The position numbers and the translations under genes are program-made. From Promethearchaeota archaeon (GTDB lineage Archaea; Asgardarchaeota; Lokiarchaeia; Sigynarchaeales; SOKP01), in NCBI GenBank assembly GCA_004524515.1, contig SDNV01000060.1, positions 1 to 16,547 on the forward strand: a DNA stretch of 16,547 nucleotides, written 5' to 3'. The notes below the pieces were generated by a model that had not been told where the DNA came from, searched no databases, and saw only the letters and a program-made list of their open reading frames with translations. Shown here one piece after another: positions 14,559 through 16,547 of this stretch. The stretch's first letter is position 1. Each line of letters opens with the position of its first letter.

Positions 14559-15746
14559 ATGTTAAATCATCGTTTAATCGATCCTCCCCGAGAGCCTAAA
14601 AAATTTGTTGATGCAGCAATTCTGTTTTTACGAAAACACGCTACAAATAAAAAGGTATTTTGTGCTTTATCTGGCGGAATAGACAGCTCTGCGACATATA
14701 TTCTGCTCAAACAAGCGGGAATTAATATGATTCCAATCTTCATCGATCATGGTCTTATGAGAATTATAAGAGGAATTGAAGAACGTGATTATATTAAGAA
14801 ACTCTTTCCAGATGTCATTATTTTAGACATTAGAGAAGAGTTTTTGCCAAAAATTTTTGGAGAGGAAGATGCTGAAAAGAAGAGAAAATTATTCAAAAAT
14901 GCATATTCTGACACGATAAGTAGAGTTATAAAGGAACAGAATTGCGATCTTTTAGCAGATGGAACAATTTTACCTGACATTGAAGAGAGTTTTGGAGTAA
15001 AAATCACTGATTTGAAAGAAACAATGTCTAGTCAAGAAGAACTATCCTTGAAAAAAACTCATCTCAATGGATTTGTTAAAAGTCAACATAATGTAGATAT
15101 TGAATACGAGGTTGAAGCTACCATTCAACCTGTTGCAAGTCTTACAAAATTTGAGGTGCGGAAAATTCTTGAGTATCTAAATATGCCCCAGGAACTAGTG
15201 TATAGGAAAGCTTTTCCAGGTCCCGCTCTATCAGCAAGAATAATAGGGCCCGTAACTCCTGAGAATTTACCTTTTGAAAAAAAGGTACATGATATTGTTG
15301 AAACCGAAGTAGAAGAGTATTATAAGGAGAAATTTGGTAAAACCATGATAATTAATGAAAAAAATGAACAAGAACCATTCCAAGTATTCGCAGCTATCAG
15401 TGAAAATGTACTCTATAAAAAAGTAACAGGAATTGTAAATGGAAAACGATCATATGAGGTTCCTCTTATTGCAAAAGGTGAATGGAATTATGATAAGCTA
15501 ACGAAAATTGCTCAACAATTGAAAGGATATTCAAGATTATTTTATGAAGTTCAAAGTAGACGAAACGGGGATTATGATGTTATAATTAGGAGTATTAATA
15601 GTATTGATGCAAGAACGGCAAGTGTGACTAATTTGTCATTAAAGTTAATATTAGAAATTCAACAAGAATTATTCTCATATCCTGAAACTAAAGGTGTATT
15701 CTATGATGTAACGCCAAAACCTCCTGGCACTATTGAATATGTATAG
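14559..15746 (+). CDS. guaAB: GMP synthase ATP-pyrophosphatase subunit (GuaA-B type), divergent
   Basis: It is 395 residues, with no glutamine amidotransferase domain, as in archaea where that domain is a separate gene (not seen here). The PP-loop is ALSGGIDSS (36-44). LLADGTILPDIEES, KSQHN (174-178), AFPGPALSARIIGPVTPE and the C-terminal FYDVTPKPPGTIEYV match the family in order. Departures from canonical members include SQHN for SHHN, GPAL..RIIGP for GPGL..RVIGE, and SIDARTAS for SVDGMTAD in the C-terminal dimerisation part. An insertion of about 20 residues precedes KSQHN. It may make GMP from XMP with a partner glutaminase, or may be a repurposed paralogue. No Shine-Dalgarno is present at ATG 14559. 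Confidence 0.8.
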   Translation: MLNHRLIDPPREPKKFVDAAILFLRKHATNKKVFCALSGGIDSSATYILLKQAGINMIPIFIDHGLMRIIRGIEERDYIKKLFPDVIILDIREEFLPKIFGEEDAEKKRKLFKNAYSDTISRVIKEQNCDLLADGTILPDIEESFGVKITDLKETMSSQEELSLKKTHLNGFVKSQHNVDIEYEVEATIQPVASLTKFEVRKILEYLNMPQELVYRKAFPGPALSARIIGPVTPENLPFEKKVHDIVETEVEEYYKEKFGKTMIINEKNEQEPFQVFAAISENVLYKKVTGIVNGKRSYEVPLIAKGEWNYDKLTKIAQQLKGYSRLFYEVQSRRNGDYDVIIRSINSIDARTASVTNLSLKLILEIQQELFSYPETKGVFYDVTPKPPGTIEYV

Positions 15747-15759
15747 TACTAAATTTGGA

Positions 15760-15946
15760 TTAAATTATTTTATATAACTTTATTACTCGTTCTATTTTGT
15801 TTTCAATATCATGTTTTAATTCCATAATTTCATTATTCTTTTCTCCAAAATAATACAGTAACCTATTAATTACATCATTCTTTTTCGAAAAGAGATACTA
15901 ATTGGAAATCAAGATCACTTTTATCTATATGAATCGCTATATTCAA
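15760..15946 (-). pseudogene. Small gene with a one-base frameshift (or sequencing indel)
   Basis: TTG 15946 opens a frame (NIAIHIDKSDLDFQLVSLF) that hits TGA after FEKE. Removing one base from the T5 run at 15881-15885 joins it to a second frame, NDVINRLLYYFGEKNNEI then MELKHDIENKIERVIKLYK, ending at TAA 15760. The total of 187 bases is 61 residues plus stop plus one base. The second part is helical and charged, like a coiled coil. GAGGGA lies 8-10 bases before the TTG. The stop lies 13 bases from the convergent GuaA stop. No family is recognised. A real mutation, a read error in the homopolymer and programmed shifting are all possible. Confidence 0.45.
15794..15812 (-). repeat. 19-base repeat, copy 1 (inside the frameshifted gene)
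   Basis: ATTTTGTTTTCAATATCAT on the plus strand; it encodes the HDIENKI part of the frameshifted gene on the minus strand. The second copy is at 16264-16282, with 18 of 19 bases identical. Confidence 0.45.
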
Positions 15947-16022
15947 GCTAATTATCCCTCATTAAGTTTTAACAATATCTATAGAATTTGAAATTATCCT
16001 CATAAAATGATCCTATTCATAT

Positions 16023-16202
16023 TCAAAGATTTCTTATTTTCCAATTTTTCATGAATTCTCTGAAATTATTATCTGAAATTCCCAGTGAATTAAGATTTAT
16101 CCTAGCATTTAACGGTAATTTTTTAAGATTTTCCTTGTGAATTTGATCTGCTTTTTTTCTGAAAGTTAATTGCCAATCAAAATAAGAATCTGGTTTTGAC
16201 AT
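16023..16202 (-). CDS. Small hypothetical protein (59 residues), tandem paralogue 1
   Basis: Intact frame from ATG 16202 to TGA at 16023. It begins MSKPDSYFDWQLTFRKKAD and ends LNSLGISDNNFREFMKNWK. Its last 46 residues align without gaps to the partial gene at 16407-16547, with 22 identities, concentrated in FRKKA and in NSLGxSDNxF then FMKxWKxxNL. This level of protein conservation, with different DNA, shows selection on the protein and so a real gene. It is basic, probably helical, with no signal or membrane segment. A T/A-rich box 30-40 bases upstream would allow a leaderless mRNA. No family is recognised; the compact helical C-terminal motif could bind protein or nucleic acid. Confidence 0.7.
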   Translation of the reverse strand: MSKPDSYFDWQLTFRKKADQIHKENLKKLPLNARINLNSLGISDNNFREFMKNWKIRNL

Positions 16203-16263
16203 TGATTAAAATCGATTTAGGTTTTTACAAATTTGATAAATTAATAAAAATCTCTTTTAAACG

Positions 16264-16282
16264 ATTTTGTTTTCAACATCAT
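16264..16282. repeat. 19-base repeat, copy 2 (possible remnant of a duplicated gene)
   Basis: ATTTTGTTTTCAACATCAT matches 15794-15812 at 18 of 19 bases. On the minus strand it reads NDVENKIV then stop, close to HDIENKI of the frameshifted gene. It lies downstream of the partial paralogue just as the frameshifted gene lies downstream of the full one. Confidence 0.35.
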
Positions 16283-16286
16283 TATT

Positions 16287-16309
16287 CGTTCTAAAAGAAC
16301 GGATTTTTT
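16287..16309 (+). terminator. Stem-loop CGTTCT-AAA-AGAACG followed by T6
   Basis: A perfect 6-bp stem with a 3-base loop (16287-16301), then GA and six T residues (16304-16309). It looks like an intrinsic terminator on the plus strand, but the nearest plus-strand gene ends 540 bases away, so its use is unclear. Confidence 0.3.
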
Positions 16310-16406
16310 ACTGAAATGTTAAAGTAAAAATCTGATTGAAAAGTTATAGGATGAGTAATTAGTCATTATAAATTATGTTAACATAGAATATAATGAACTT
16401 TTGAGA

Positions 16407-16547
16407 TTAAAGATTTTCATTTTTCCATTTTTTCATAAAATCTTTGAACTCATTATCAGAGAATCCAAGAGAATTAATATCTTCTCTATATCTCATTCTC
16501 TGCGTTTCATTTTTGGAATTATGACTTTTTAGTGCTTTTTTCCGAAA
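16407..16547 (-). CDS. Small hypothetical protein, tandem paralogue 2 (5' part outside window)
   Basis: The frame is open from the window edge to TAA at 16407, giving 46 residues: FRKKALKSHNSKNETQRMR, YREDINSLGFSDNEFKDFM, KKWKNENL. It aligns gap-free to residues 14-59 of the gene at 16023-16202, so about 13 residues should lie beyond the edge. Conserved positions are FRKKA, NSLGxSDNxF, FMKxWK and the terminal NL; the middle is free to vary. Same strand and tandem arrangement suggest a duplicated small-gene unit that may continue past the window. Function unknown. Confidence 0.65.
   Translation of the reverse strand, partial: FRKKALKSHNSKNETQRMRYREDINSLGFSDNEFKDFMKKWKNENL

Overview
The window is AT-rich, with long A/T-dominated intergenic regions, TATA-like promoters and many starts lacking a convincing Shine-Dalgarno. 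It reads as archaeal. The archaeal markers are an AbrB-PhoU fusion, a stand-alone GMP synthase ATP-pyrophosphatase subunit, T-run terminators, a DUF134 protein and an M42 peptidase. An MglA/Arf-like small GTPase and a degenerate GTPase-like protein fused to a zinc ribbon suggest an Asgard (Lokiarchaeia-like) genome. That placement is inference from gene content, not from a marker tree.

Left part (1-3240): a phosphate-uptake locus. pstC (running off the left edge) and pstS lie on the minus strand, and an AbrB-PhoU regulator is divergent from them. Three related A/T palindromes built on GAATATA...TATATT lie upstream of pstC, pstS and the regulator, and look like a shared phosphate operator. Next is a secreted, membrane-anchored beta-helix protein (3486-4553).

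Middle (4607-11033): an M42 metallopeptidase; two tandem hotdog thioesterase paralogues, the second lacking the expected catalytic Asp; the MglA-like GTPase; a winged-helix/multi-cluster Fe-S protein with a DUF134 regulator upstream on the same strand; and a 12-TM GPH-type sugar/cation symporter.

Right part (11210-15746): the GTPase-fold/zinc-ribbon protein, a DapL-type aminotransferase, then about 970 bases holding two small minus-strand genes (45 and 59 codons). Between them is an operator-like array. Upstream of the 45-codon gene is a locally GC-richer, strongly self-complementary stretch, a candidate structured RNA leader. A divergent GuaA-type synthetase follows.

Right edge (15760-16547): three short minus-strand genes. 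Two are clear tandem paralogues (about 59 residues, the outer one cut by the window edge). The third, tail-to-tail with the GuaA gene, is intact apart from a one-base frameshift in an A/T homopolymer. These small-protein loci and the RNA candidate are the least explained and most novel parts of the window.
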